Both the position numbers and the translations under genes were made by a program. The notes beneath the pieces are model-generated. The model was not told the origin of the DNA. It searched no databases and was given only the letters and a program-made list of their open reading frames with translations. A DNA stretch of 64,000 nt from Ignavibacteriaceae bacterium (GTDB lineage: Bacteria > Bacteroidota > Ignavibacteria > Ignavibacteriales > Ignavibacteriaceae). Location: NCBI GenBank assembly GCA_019638025.1, contig JAHBUO010000001.1:124001-188000 (forward strand). The letters run 5' to 3'. Shown one piece after another: positions 29,387-38,467 of the stretch; the stretch's first letter is position 1; each line of letters begins with the position of its first letter.

Positions 29387-30328
29387 TTAGTCTTTGTCAG
29401 CGGTTTGTGGCTCTTCTTCTAATATTGTCAGGTTAAATGCTATCTTTGTTTGTTTTAATAACGGTTCAATTCTTTTCTTTGCAAGGTCAATATATTCTTT
29501 ACTTATGTCATATCCTACAAACTTTCTGTCCGTTTTCAAAGCAGAAACAGCGGTTGTTCCACTACCCATAAATGGATCTAAAATAATATCGCCTTTAAAA
29601 GAATAAAGTTGAATTAATCTATTTGGTAATTCTTCGGGAAATGGTGCAGGATGCCCAATTCGTCTTGCACTTTCTGCATTCATTGTCCAAATTGATTTTG
29701 TCCATTCCATAAACTGCTCTTTTGAAATCGTATTTTCTTTTTTACCTTTTTCTCTTTTATAATCACCTTTAGAAAAAATCAAAATATATTCGTGAATGTC
29801 TCTCAATATCGGATTGGCTGCACTTTGCCAACTACCCCAAGCTGTTGAAGGACTAGCGCTTGCTGCTTTATTCCAAATGATTTCGCCACGCATATTAAAA
29901 CCAATTTCTATCATTATTTTAGAAATGTAGTCTGATAATGGTATGTAGGGTTTTCTTCCAAGATTAGCTACATTTATACAAGCACGACCACCATTAACAA
30001 GAACTCTGTAAGTTTCTTTAAATGAATTTTCAAGAAGCTGTAAATATTCTTTTAACGATAAATCTTTGTCATATTCTTTTGATACATTGTAGGGTGGCGA
30101 AGTTATCATCAAATGCAAAGAATTGTCAGGTAATTCTTTCATATTCTCCGCAGAGCCAAGAATAAATGTATTCTCTAATTTGTCTGGAAAATCATTTTCG
30201 TTTTTATCAAGTACTTTATTGCCCCCAAGCTCAGCATATAGTTTAGAGTTGTAAAATTTTGAACTATCGTGATTGATTCTACCGTTAGTTCCGAAAGCAC
30301 TTGTCTCTGTTCCATATTGTCTTTTCAT
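29387..30328 (-). CDS. Type II DNA methyltransferase, beta-class (N4-cytosine or N6-adenine)
   Basis: 313 residues. Motif IV TSPPYN (Thr76-Tyr80) comes before motif I DPFMGSGTT (from Asp251), the order of beta-class amino-methyltransferases. GEIIWNKAASASPSTAWGSW near 160 belongs to the family target region. It transfers a methyl group from S-adenosylmethionine to DNA and should shield the site cut by the enzyme encoded just upstream. Its ATG lies 1 base after the endonuclease stop (TAAAATG), so the two are coupled. The sequence recognised is not known. Confidence 0.9.
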   Translation of the reverse strand: MKRQYGTETSAFGTNGRINHDSSKFYNSKLYAELGGNKVLDKNENDFPDKLENTFILGSAENMKELPDNSLHLMITSPPYNVSKEYDKDLSLKEYLQLLENSFKETYRVLVNGGRACINVANLGRKPYIPLSDYISKIMIEIGFNMRGEIIWNKAASASPSTAWGSWQSAANPILRDIHEYILIFSKGDYKREKGKKENTISKEQFMEWTKSIWTMNAESARRIGHPAPFPEELPNRLIQLYSFKGDIILDPFMGSGTTAVSALKTDRKFVGYDISKEYIDLAKKRIEPLLKQTKIAFNLTILEEEPQTADKD

Positions 30329-30329
30329 T

Positions 30330-31190
30330 TTAGCTTCGGATTAAGGTTAAAAATTTTTGTGCCTTAGCAATATCAGTTTCTTCTTGGCTAGCAATTCGGA
30401 TTATTTCTCCCAATTTCAATTTTGAAATCATCGAAGAAAAATAATTCATATCGTTGTATACAAGCTCTTTACAATTATTAAGTAGCTGATCACTGTCTAA
30501 TATTGTCTGAAAACCAAGTTTCGGAGTGTTTTTTACAAAATCTGTATCGGTCGGTTTTGGATTTAATGACCAAAAACCTTGTATAACGCCCGAGGTTTTT
30601 AGAAAGTCCACCTTTTTAATGTAGGTGTCAGTTATTGGACTGTTACCCAAAACAACAACCGGTATTTTTGTTGAAGCAATTCCAGAAACACGAATGTTTA
30701 TAGATTTTCCTATTGCTTTTAACATTGAATCAGAACGCAGTAAAGCAGGATTTCCTTTATGTTGCTTGTAATCTCCAATTAATTCAACTTTATTCGGTTG
30801 TGTAAACTTGTAGTTCGACACAACACTCATTTTAATTTCAAAAAGCAGTTTAATGTTTTCAGGTCTTTGGTTTGTCTGATTTGTGGTACACAAAGCAAGG
30901 TCTGCACTTGATTGTCTTGATAAGCCAAGTTCATCACATACTACACTATTAACCGCAAATAACCCCAATTTATTAGCAATTGGTTCAAAAAGAGTTTTAC
31001 TCCATTTTTCTGTAAATCGTCCAATTAAAGAGTTTCTGCCTTGTAAAGTTTGTCCTTCGGCATCTGAACCTTTTGGTACATAAGCAAAGTATCCGTTTTG
31101 AAGATTATAAAATAGTTGTTCTGGTGAAGCAAAGTTTTTTAGTGCTTCTGTAAAGAATTGAATTTCAGTATCGTTATTCCAAAGTATCAT
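30330..31190 (-). CDS. Probable type II restriction endonuclease (PD-(D/E)xK)
   Basis: No clear family match by eye, but the position directly before a type II methyltransferase and the PD-(D/E)xK-like centre, Asp97 in SSADLALC and Glu118-x-Lys120 in LLFEIKMS, support a restriction enzyme. 286 residues from the ATG at 31190; a TTG six codons upstream (31208) is possible but has no ribosome site. A perfect palindrome 84 bases upstream may be its operator. The pair sits between housekeeping genes, as transferred modules often do. Confidence 0.72.
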   Translation of the reverse strand: MILWNNDTEIQFFTEALKNFASPEQLFYNLQNGYFAYVPKGSDAEGQTLQGRNSLIGRFTEKWSKTLFEPIANKLGLFAVNSVVCDELGLSRQSSADLALCTTNQTNQRPENIKLLFEIKMSVVSNYKFTQPNKVELIGDYKQHKGNPALLRSDSMLKAIGKSINIRVSGIASTKIPVVVLGNSPITDTYIKKVDFLKTSGVIQGFWSLNPKPTDTDFVKNTPKLGFQTILDSDQLLNNCKELVYNDMNYFSSMISKLKLGEIIRIASQEETDIAKAQKFLTLIRS

Positions 31191-31273
31191 AATATTTTTA
31201 TTTTGCAAAGATAGTCATTTTATTCGGTTTTTTCTTTATGTGTCTTTCTTGCCATAACAGCGAACATTATTAC

Positions 31274-31291
31274 ATACGCAACCTTGCGTAT
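31274..31291. promoter_or_regulatory. Palindrome upstream of the restriction-modification operon
   Basis: ATACGCAACCTTGCGTAT, two 8-base arms around a CC centre, lies 84 bases before the endonuclease start. No T-run follows on either strand, so an operator is more likely than a terminator. Confidence 0.4.
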
Positions 31292-31370
31292 ATCTTATTT
31301 TTAAATGTTTTTTGAGGGAATTTATTTAATAATTAAAAATTATGCAATCAAACTCAAACACTTATTCCCT

Positions 31371-32267
31371 TTACTCATTAACCTTATGTTGATAGCAGTA
31401 ACCATCGAATACACCTTTCCGTTTGCATTGGGTTCCGGATTTAGTTATAGCTTTGCATTGTTCGAACTCAACTTTTTCTCTCTTTTCAGTCTGTTTAATT
31501 TCTGATGACTCCTTTGTACTTTTCTTTATTTCTTCGAATGACCAGTTAGAAAGATTGAGAGTGCTTTCCAGATAATTTTCAAGGCTATCATCAAGAAAAG
31601 GAAAAAAATCGAGGCCGGTAAATGATTCAACAGAATCAACTGTAACGGCAAACTGTTCAATCTTTCCGTTCAATGATTTATTTTCAAATAAAAAAGCAAT
31701 TGCTTTTTCTTCTTTCGACTTTGTTGATAGAATTATCTTATAAAAATATTCGGGGACAGAGATAGTTGAATTTGGTCCAATCTTTTTTAGCGAATCTTTC
31801 AGTACCCCACCCACACATATAAATAGGGAATCATTTTCAATCCCCCATTGACGAACTCTATCTTCCAATCTTCTCCACATACTTCTATTGAAAGAAGGAA
31901 TCTGTGGACTAATATTGCTCATAAAAAAAGATTCTTGCATTGCTGTTTCGGAATGTTTCATGTCACCGGCGGGGCATAGATGACCTCTATCATAACCTGA
32001 ATATTTATAATCATCCGGATGTGCAGAGCCGGTTGAGATTGATTTATCAACCCTAAATCGATTTGTGCGACTAACATAACCGCTATCAATCATTGTTTTT
32101 GTTAGTTTGTAGGCAACCCACTCAGATTGTTCGTGTTCTTCAATATAAGATAAGCTGAATTCAGAATGATGCACAATTTCACCCTTACTATTTGTGGGTA
32201 AGAAGTATTTCTCTTGCGCAGATATGCAGACAGTTATGAATAAAATGTAGAAAATAAAAAATTTCAT
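31371..32267 (-). CDS. Secreted DNA/RNA non-specific endonuclease (DRGH type) with Cys-rich tail
   Basis: 298 residues from ATG 32267, four bases after the kinase stop; a longer frame to 32318 overlaps the kinase and is not needed. Residues 1-18 are a signal peptide. The nuclease motif YDRGHLCPAGDMK holds catalytic His96, followed by FFMSNISPQIPSFNRSMW, the Mg-binding Asn region. The last 30 residues (CKAITKSGTQCKRK to GYCYQH) form a CCCH-type probable zinc-binding tail of the DUF5763 kind, which is unusual behind this nuclease. It may degrade environmental nucleic acids. Confidence 0.88.
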   Translation of the reverse strand: MKFFIFYILFITVCISAQEKYFLPTNSKGEIVHHSEFSLSYIEEHEQSEWVAYKLTKTMIDSGYVSRTNRFRVDKSISTGSAHPDDYKYSGYDRGHLCPAGDMKHSETAMQESFFMSNISPQIPSFNRSMWRRLEDRVRQWGIENDSLFICVGGVLKDSLKKIGPNSTISVPEYFYKIILSTKSKEEKAIAFLFENKSLNGKIEQFAVTVDSVESFTGLDFFPFLDDSLENYLESTLNLSNWSFEEIKKSTKESSEIKQTEKREKVEFEQCKAITKSGTQCKRKGVFDGYCYQHKVNE

Positions 32268-32271
32268 TAAG

Positions 32272-34446
32272 CTAAATCTTTGTAGAAAGTGAAAATGTAA
32301 ATGTTGTCCCTTTTTCAAGGGCTGATTCCACTTTTATAAATCCACCATTAAGTTCAACCATTTCTTGGCATATAGTCAATCCGAGTCCGGTTCCCTTTTC
32401 TTCTTCTGTTCCGTAAGTTGAATGCTTTGCGGAAATGTCAAAAATTTTCTTCATCTCATCCTCTGTCATTCCTACCCCATTATCCGCAACAGAAATATAA
32501 GCTAAATCACCTTCGGATTTAGCTGATAATGTAACCACCCCTCCCTTATTTGTAAATTTAATTCCGTTTGAAATAAGATTATTCAAAATTGAATTAACCA
32601 TGTTTTCATCAGCATAAACATTTATTTCGGAAGGGATATTGTTTACTATTTTTATCTGCTTGTTTGATGCAACATATTCATGCAAACTAATTGATGTATC
32701 AGCGATTTTATGTAAATTAATTATATCCGGATGAAATGGAATTGTCCCTTTTTGAATTTGCGCCCACGTCAGCAAGTTTTGAATTAATGTAAAGATATTA
32801 TGAACATTTTTACCTATTAATTGAAGTTGTTCTTTTTTCAATTCGTCGGGAATATTGTCATAATCATTATTAATGAAATCAATTAATCCCCGCAAACCTA
32901 AAAATGGACTACGTAAATCATGGGCAATAATTGAGAAGAATTTATCTTTAGTTGAGTTAGCTTCTTCAAGTTTAGAAGCAGTATAAGAAATTTCATTATT
33001 TTTTTCTTGAACTGATTTTTTAAGGTTGCGCTCAACTCTTAATCTGTAATACAAAAAGATTAATGAACTAATGAGTATTGCTAAGGCTCCCAACAATACC
33101 CAATTACTTCTTTCCTGTGTTTCTAAAGCAAACTCTTGAAGTTCCCTTTCTTTTTTGAGAAGGTCGATTTCCTTTTGCTTATTTTCAGATTCATATATTA
33201 TTTGAAGCTCTGATATTTTCTCTCGATTCTTTTGACTTAAAATAGAATCTTTAATTTCAGAATACTTCTTGAAATATTTTAAAGCTTCACCCGATATCCC
33301 TTCGGCTTGATAATAATTGGATAGCTGTAAATAACCACGTCTCATAAGCTCACGTAAATTTTGCTTTTCCGAAATCTTTATGCTCTGATTTAACAGAAGA
33401 TAAGCTGAATCCTTTTTGTTATTCACTTTATACACTTCAGAAAGATTTAACAGAGTTTCAGAGATACCGAAATAATCGGCAAGTTGCGAGCGTATCTCAA
33501 GTGCTTTTTTGTAATTTGCAACCGCATCTTTGGATAAACCTTGCTTAAGATAAATACTTCCAAGATCATTGTACGAATAACCAAGACCGGTTAAATCACT
33601 TGCCTCATGTTTGATTTCTATTGATTTATATTGGTAATCAGCGGCTTCTTTCAAATTGCCTATTAAGTAATATGCATTTCCGAGATTATTATATGACCGC
33701 CCAAGGACGTACTTATCTTGAATTTTTTCTGAGATATTATTTGCACGTTTAGAATACCTGAGAGCTTCTTTGCTATCACCAAGTTCAAAATAGATTCTTG
33801 CAATATTGTTCAACGTGATTGCTATTTCACTTTTATCATTATAGTTTTCTTTAATACCAAGAGATTTAATAAAATACTCGAGGGCATCTGCATATTCTCC
33901 ACGCTTCCAATAAATTAACCCTATGTAGTTATAAGTTTTAGCGAGGAGTTGTTCATCGTGCAGTTTTTGTAAGATATTTTGAGCTGAAAAATAGTGTTTA
34001 AAAGCCTCGTTGTAATTGCCAAGTCGCCAAAATATTAGTCCCAAGTTCGTTAAAGCATTTACAGTAAGATTACTATCCTTTAGAGACTCACTTATCTCTA
34101 AACTTTTCATATAATATGCTTTTGCGGAATCGATTGTATTTGTCAAATAGTAACAGAAGCCCCTATTTACAAGGGCTTCCGCATATTCTTTTGAGAAAAT
34201 GTCTTTCGAAGCTTCGGAAACACTAAGGTTGGCAAAATCAATTGCCTTCTGAATAGAATTTTTTTGATAATACTCAGAGAGAGTAATTAGTCCTTTAATT
34301 CTTTCTTTACCCGAAAGGTCTTTTAGTTTTGATTCAAGCTCTGATATGTTCGTTTGTGCAAAAAGATTTACTTGCCCGAAAAACAGAACCGAGAATAAAA
34401 GAACAAATAATTTATAAGATTGCTTATTCAAAGAAAGTAGTTTCAA
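32272..34446 (-). CDS. TPR-containing sensor histidine kinase
   Basis: 724 residues: signal peptide (about 1-31), roughly eight to nine tetratricopeptide repeats at 50-400 (repeats of LGLIFWRLGNYNEAF type), coiled coil, one membrane helix near 440-460, HisKA with His509 (SIIAHDLRSPF) and HATPase_c with NNLISNGIKF, ADNGVGM and KGTGLGLTI. The start is a TTG that overlaps the stop of the DUF1015 gene (TTGA), so translation is coupled. No receiver domain and no response regulator gene beside it. Confidence 0.88.
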   Translation of the reverse strand: MKLLSLNKQSYKLFVLLFSVLFFGQVNLFAQTNISELESKLKDLSGKERIKGLITLSEYYQKNSIQKAIDFANLSVSEASKDIFSKEYAEALVNRGFCYYLTNTIDSAKAYYMKSLEISESLKDSNLTVNALTNLGLIFWRLGNYNEAFKHYFSAQNILQKLHDEQLLAKTYNYIGLIYWKRGEYADALEYFIKSLGIKENYNDKSEIAITLNNIARIYFELGDSKEALRYSKRANNISEKIQDKYVLGRSYNNLGNAYYLIGNLKEAADYQYKSIEIKHEASDLTGLGYSYNDLGSIYLKQGLSKDAVANYKKALEIRSQLADYFGISETLLNLSEVYKVNNKKDSAYLLLNQSIKISEKQNLRELMRRGYLQLSNYYQAEGISGEALKYFKKYSEIKDSILSQKNREKISELQIIYESENKQKEIDLLKKERELQEFALETQERSNWVLLGALAILISSLIFLYYRLRVERNLKKSVQEKNNEISYTASKLEEANSTKDKFFSIIAHDLRSPFLGLRGLIDFINNDYDNIPDELKKEQLQLIGKNVHNIFTLIQNLLTWAQIQKGTIPFHPDIINLHKIADTSISLHEYVASNKQIKIVNNIPSEINVYADENMVNSILNNLISNGIKFTNKGGVVTLSAKSEGDLAYISVADNGVGMTEDEMKKIFDISAKHSTYGTEEEKGTGLGLTICQEMVELNGGFIKVESALEKGTTFTFSLSTKI

Positions 34447-35690
34447 ATTAAATGTGTCAATAAGCCGTCACGCAACTTGGGTTCAAACCAAGTTGATTTG
34501 GGTGGCATTATTTCACCTGCATCAGAAATATTCATTAAATCATCCACAGAAACCGGATAGAGTGAAAAAGCAACTTCAAATTTTTTAGAATCCACAAGCT
34601 TTTCTAATTCAGCTGTACCTCTGATTCCGCCGACAAAATCAATTCTTTTATTTGTACGCGGATCATCAATTCCCAAGATGGGATTTAATAAAAAGTTTTG
34701 CAAAATACTTACATCAAGTTTATCTGAAACTGATGAAGACAAGCTGTTACTTGCAAGAACTGAATCCCGAGCTTTTAATTGATACCACTCTCCGTCTAAA
34801 TACATTCCATAAATATTTTTTACGGAAGGCTCTTTAATTGAAGTAACTTCAATACTAAATTTTTCAGAAACTTCATTAAGAAAATCTTCTTTTGATTTTC
34901 CGTTTAAATCTTTTACTACTCTGTAATATGGAAGAATTTTTAATTGTTCAGCCGGAAAAAGAACTGCAATAAAATAATTATATTCTTCTGTTCCATTGTG
35001 TAAAGAGTTTGCATCCCTTTTAACTTTTCGAGCGCGTGAGGCACTTGCGGCACGATGATGTCCGTCCGCTATGTAAAGATTTTTAGAGGTTGCAATGTTA
35101 CTAATTACGTCATCGTTAAAATTCGCCGGTAAAACCCATACAGTATGTTGAATTCCATCAGGTGCAGTGAAATCATAAATGGGGCTTTCACTATTCAAAA
35201 CCGAATTGACGATACTATTAACCGCATCAATTCCCTTATAAGTTAAAAAGACAACTCCGGTTTGAGCTTCAGTAGTGATAATATGATTGGTTCTATCGTC
35301 TTCTTTTTCTTTACGTGTTTTTTCGTGTTTTAGAATTACATTATTATCGTAATCATCAACAGAAAATGTTGCCGTAATTCCGACTTGCGCTCTCCCGTCC
35401 ATTATTAAACGATAAAGGTAAAATGACGGAGTCTCTTCTTCAATTAACGGCGCTTCGGTTTTAATTTTTATTAGATTTTCTTTTGCATGTTTATAAATTT
35501 TTTCATCGTATGGATTTTGTGAATCTTCGAAATCAATTTCGGATCTTGTTATTCTTAAAAAACTATAAGGGAAATCTTTTGCATATTCGCGGGCTTCGGA
35601 AGTGTTAACTACATCATAAGGAACACTTGCAACAGATGAAGCAATTTGTGGATGAGGACGTAAAGCTTTAAATGGTCTTATAACTGCCAT
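34443..35690 (-). CDS. DUF1015 family protein
   Basis: 415 residues from ATG 35690, chosen over an upstream start at 35753 because AAAGGA lies at the right distance. The start MAVIRPFKALRPHPQIASSVASVPYDVVN and the inner DGHHRAASASRARK are hallmarks of DUF1015, a family seen with amino-acid and serine metabolism genes but without a firm function. It leads a coupled set with the TPR kinase and the nuclease, an unexplained association. Confidence 0.88.
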   Translation of the reverse strand: MAVIRPFKALRPHPQIASSVASVPYDVVNTSEAREYAKDFPYSFLRITRSEIDFEDSQNPYDEKIYKHAKENLIKIKTEAPLIEEETPSFYLYRLIMDGRAQVGITATFSVDDYDNNVILKHEKTRKEKEDDRTNHIITTEAQTGVVFLTYKGIDAVNSIVNSVLNSESPIYDFTAPDGIQHTVWVLPANFNDDVISNIATSKNLYIADGHHRAASASRARKVKRDANSLHNGTEEYNYFIAVLFPAEQLKILPYYRVVKDLNGKSKEDFLNEVSEKFSIEVTSIKEPSVKNIYGMYLDGEWYQLKARDSVLASNSLSSSVSDKLDVSILQNFLLNPILGIDDPRTNKRIDFVGGIRGTAELEKLVDSKKFEVAFSLYPVSVDDLMNISDAGEIMPPKSTWFEPKLRDGLLTHLI

Positions 35691-35885
35691 GTTGTATCCT
35701 TTTTCAAATAAATTAATAGCGCTAAATTCGTAAAAATGAGAGCAAAAGTCCATCTAAATTCAATAGAACTTTTCTCTCTAATTTTTGGTTTAGATTTACA
35801 AATTGACTTGCGTAATAAACTTTCAATCTTTAAAATGTTTCGGGCAAATTATTAATTATCAAATTACTATATAAAAGGAGCTAAT

Positions 35886-36470
35886 ATGTTCAAAAAAACT
35901 GCTTTATTATTGTTGCTTATGTTAGTAACAAATATTTCTTTTGCTAATCTTCCTAAATCTGAAGATGTAAAAAAAGGGGCTGAATTTACTCTTCCCGATT
36001 ATAACGGCAAAACTCATTCTCTTTCCGATTACAAAAAGTCAAAAGCGATTGTTGTGATGTTTATTGCTACTCAATGTCCTATTTCAAATGATTATAACAC
36101 CCGAATGGCAAAAATTTATCAAGATTATAAATCTAAGGATATCGCATTTATCGGAATAAATTCAAACAAACAAGAAAGTGTTGAAGAAATTAAAAAACAT
36201 TCGGCTGATAACAATTTTGGCTTTCCGGTATTAAAGGATAATGAAAACATTATTGCCGATAAATATGCCGCAAAAGTAACTCCCGAAATTTTTGTGCTTA
36301 ACGGAAAGTATGAAATTTTATATCATGGCAGAATTGACGACAGCCGTAAAGAAGCCGAAGTTGAAGTTAATGATTTAAGAAATACTTTAGATGAAATCTT
36401 AGCAGGTAAAAAAGTAAGTAATCCTACAACAAAAGCTTTCGGTTGTACGATTAAAAGAGTGTCCAAATGA
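35886..36470 (+). CDS. Exported thioredoxin-fold (redoxin/AhpC-TSA-like) protein
   Basis: 194 residues with a signal peptide (1-20). The redoxin domain has VVMFIATQCPISNDYNTRM, in which one Cys is followed by PISN instead of a CxxC pair, and ends TPEIFVLNGKYEILYHGRIDD. The motif CPISNDY is common in redoxins encoded near cytochrome or Cu-handling genes. The stop overlaps the start of the next gene by four bases (ATGA). Confidence 0.85.
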   Translation: MFKKTALLLLLMLVTNISFANLPKSEDVKKGAEFTLPDYNGKTHSLSDYKKSKAIVVMFIATQCPISNDYNTRMAKIYQDYKSKDIAFIGINSNKQESVEEIKKHSADNNFGFPVLKDNENIIADKYAAKVTPEIFVLNGKYEILYHGRIDDSRKEAEVEVNDLRNTLDEILAGKKVSNPTTKAFGCTIKRVSK

Positions 36471-36976
36471 AAATTGGATTTCTTCTTCTCTTCTTTTCAT
36501 TTTTGCTGATTATCGGATGTAAGAATGAGGGTTCAAATCAAGAGAATGTAAAAATTGAGGTAATAACTGCGGGAGAAAAAGAACTCTCGGAACTTATTAA
36601 TAATCGCAACGGGAAATATTTATTCTTAAACATTTGGGCAACTTGGTGCATCCCTTGTGTAGAAGAGTTTCCCGATATCGTTAAGTTATCCGAAAAGTAT
36701 TCTGAAAAATTAGATTTCGCATCTCTTAGCATTGATTATCTTGAAGAGAAAGATAAGAAGGTAATCCCGTTCTTAACTAAAATGAACGCCAAATTTTCTC
36801 ACTATATTAACGGCTTCAAAAAAGATGAAATGCTGATTAACTTCATTAGTGAAGATTGGAGCGGTGCAGTTCCTCTAACTTTGATTTACGATTCTTCCGG
36901 AAAACAAATTGCTTTGCTTGAGGGAGCGCACACATACGACGAATTTGTTGAGAAGATTGAATCATCAACAAAATAA
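36467..36976 (+). CDS. TlpA-like thioredoxin lipoprotein
   Basis: 169 residues. A lipoprotein signal ends LLIIGC, with Cys18 as the likely lipidated residue. The thioredoxin motif is WATWCIPC near residue 60. It probably acts as a periplasmic disulfide reductant together with the redoxin encoded just upstream, with which it is translationally coupled. A strong terminator closes the pair. Confidence 0.86.
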   Translation: MKIGFLLLFFSFLLIIGCKNEGSNQENVKIEVITAGEKELSELINNRNGKYLFLNIWATWCIPCVEEFPDIVKLSEKYSEKLDFASLSIDYLEEKDKKVIPFLTKMNAKFSHYINGFKKDEMLINFISEDWSGAVPLTLIYDSSGKQIALLEGAHTYDEFVEKIESSTK

Positions 36977-36983
36977 ACTTTTA

Positions 36984-37020
36984 GCCTCATTGCAAAATGA
37001 AAGCAATGAGGCAATTTTTT
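36984..37020 (+). terminator. Terminator after the thioredoxin pair
   Basis: A perfect 10-base stem GCCTCATTGC / GCAATGAGGC with a 9-base loop, followed by AATTTTTT. Confidence 0.92.
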
Positions 37021-37096
37021 CATACTTCCGTATCCACCATATCTTTTGTACTCTTCCCTAAAATCAATATATTTAACACTATTTAAATTGAGATTT

Positions 37097-37855
37097 ATGA
37101 AAATATACAACCATTTAGAATCCCGAATAGATAAATTTGGGGCGGCATATCTCGTTTTAATCGACCCCGATAACTTACCGCAAGAAAAGATTCCCGAATT
37201 TTTAGCTAAATGTGATGAAGCAGAAGTTGACGGTTTACTTTTAGGTGGCAGTTTAATTTTACACGAAGAGTTTTCAAAGTATGTTAAAAGCATAAAAATG
37301 CAAACAACGTTGCCGATAATTCTATTTCCGGGGAGTATTAATCAAATCAGCCGAGATGCTGACGCACTTCTTTACATCTCTTTAATCAGCGGAAGAAATC
37401 CGGAACATTTAATTGGTCAGCATGTAATCGCCGCACCGATGATTAAAAAATATAATATAGAAACAATATCAACCGGTTATATGTTGATTGAATCGGGAAC
37501 ACAAACAACCGCACAATACATTAGCGGGAGTTTTCCGATACCCTCAGACAAACCAAGTATTGCGGTTGCAACTGCACTTGCTGCTCAGTATATGGGGATG
37601 AAATTAGTTTATCTTGAAGCCGGATCGGGGGCAAAGAATCATGTTCCGTTTGAAATGGTTAAAGCTGTTTCATAAATGGTAGATATTCCGATTGTAGTCG
37701 GTGGTGGAATTCGGAATCCCCAAACCGCCTCCAAGTTGGTTGCAAGCGGGGCAAAGCTAATTGTTACCGGAAATCACTTCGAAAATGAAAATCACTGGGA
37801 ACATTTAAAGTTATTTGCCGATGCCGTTCATGTAAAAAAATCAATTCTAATCTAA
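37097..37855 (+). pseudogene. Geranylgeranylglyceryl phosphate synthase-like gene split by an in-frame TAA
   Basis: Residues 1-192 (ATG 37097) match the N-terminal three quarters of GGGP/heptaprenylglyceryl phosphate synthases (AAYLVLIDPDNLPQ, VDGLLLGGSL, LPIILFPGSINQ, STGYMLIESG, YLEAGSGA). A TAA at 37673 is followed directly, in the same frame, by ATG and 58 more codons that supply the family C terminus, IPIVVGGGIRNPQTA, which binds the substrate phosphate. The joined protein would be 252 residues, normal for the family. Either a nonsense mutation (AAA to TAA would suffice), a sequencing error, or a split barrel made by re-initiation. The enzyme makes ether-linked prenyl-glycerol phosphate. 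Confidence 0.8.
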
Positions 37856-37879
37856 ACTGAAAATCAAAAGGATAGTAAT

Positions 37880-38467
37880 TTGAATATAAAAGAATTTATT
37901 GTAGAGTCTTTTACCGAAAGTGCAGAAACAAAAATTAAAATGATAGATGCCTGTTCGGAGAGTATTATTGAATCAATCAATCTTTTGGTTGCAGCATACA
38001 AGAACAACAAAAAACTGTTACTTTGCGGAAATGGCGGCAGTGCGGCTGATTGTCAGCACATCGCAACCGAATTTATGATTCGATTGAGTCATCATATAGA
38101 TAGACCCGCACTTCCTGCAATCGCATTAACAACAGATTCGTCCAATCTTACTGCGGGGGGAAATGATATCGGTTACGAAAATGTTTTTGCACGCAATATT
38201 CAAGGATTAGGAAATGAGGGAGATGTACTTCTTGCAATATCGACCAGCGGAAATTCGCCTAATATTGTAAAAGCTGTCGATATGGCACATCAAAAAGGAA
38301 TTAAGGTAATCGGTTTACTCGGTGGAAACGGCGGAAAACTAAAACCTTTGGTTGACATCCCGATTGTTGTTCCTTCATCAAACACACAAAGAATTCAAGA
38401 AGGGCATATTACTATCGCCCATGTAATCTGTGAGTCTGTTGAAGAGGAATTATATGGTAACAACTAA
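37880..38467 (+). CDS. gmhA: Phosphoheptose isomerase
   Basis: Converts sedoheptulose 7-phosphate to heptose phosphate for lipopolysaccharide core. 195 residues from a TTG with an AAAAGGA ribosome site. The SIS-domain motifs CGNGGSAADCQHIATEF near 54, ALTTDSSNLTA near 90 and AISTSGNSPNIVKA near 120, plus the C-terminal QEGHITIAHVICESVE with metal-binding His, are all present. It overlaps the next gene by 14 bases. Confidence 0.93.
   Translation: MNIKEFIVESFTESAETKIKMIDACSESIIESINLLVAAYKNNKKLLLCGNGGSAADCQHIATEFMIRLSHHIDRPALPAIALTTDSSNLTAGGNDIGYENVFARNIQGLGNEGDVLLAISTSGNSPNIVKAVDMAHQKGIKVIGLLGGNGGKLKPLVDIPIVVPSSNTQRIQEGHITIAHVICESVEEELYGNN

Noticed and set aside
31305-31505. Plus-strand 66-residue reading frame
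   Set aside because: Mostly antisense to the nuclease 3' end, hydrophobic by base composition, with no family features.
32268-32318. Longer start for the DRGH nuclease
   Set aside because: It would lie inside the kinase gene and put 17 residues before a good signal peptide that starts at the ATG at 32267.
38430-38453. Longer start for the flavoprotein
   Set aside because: The GAGGAA ribosome site points to ATG 38454, and the extension lies wholly inside gmhA.
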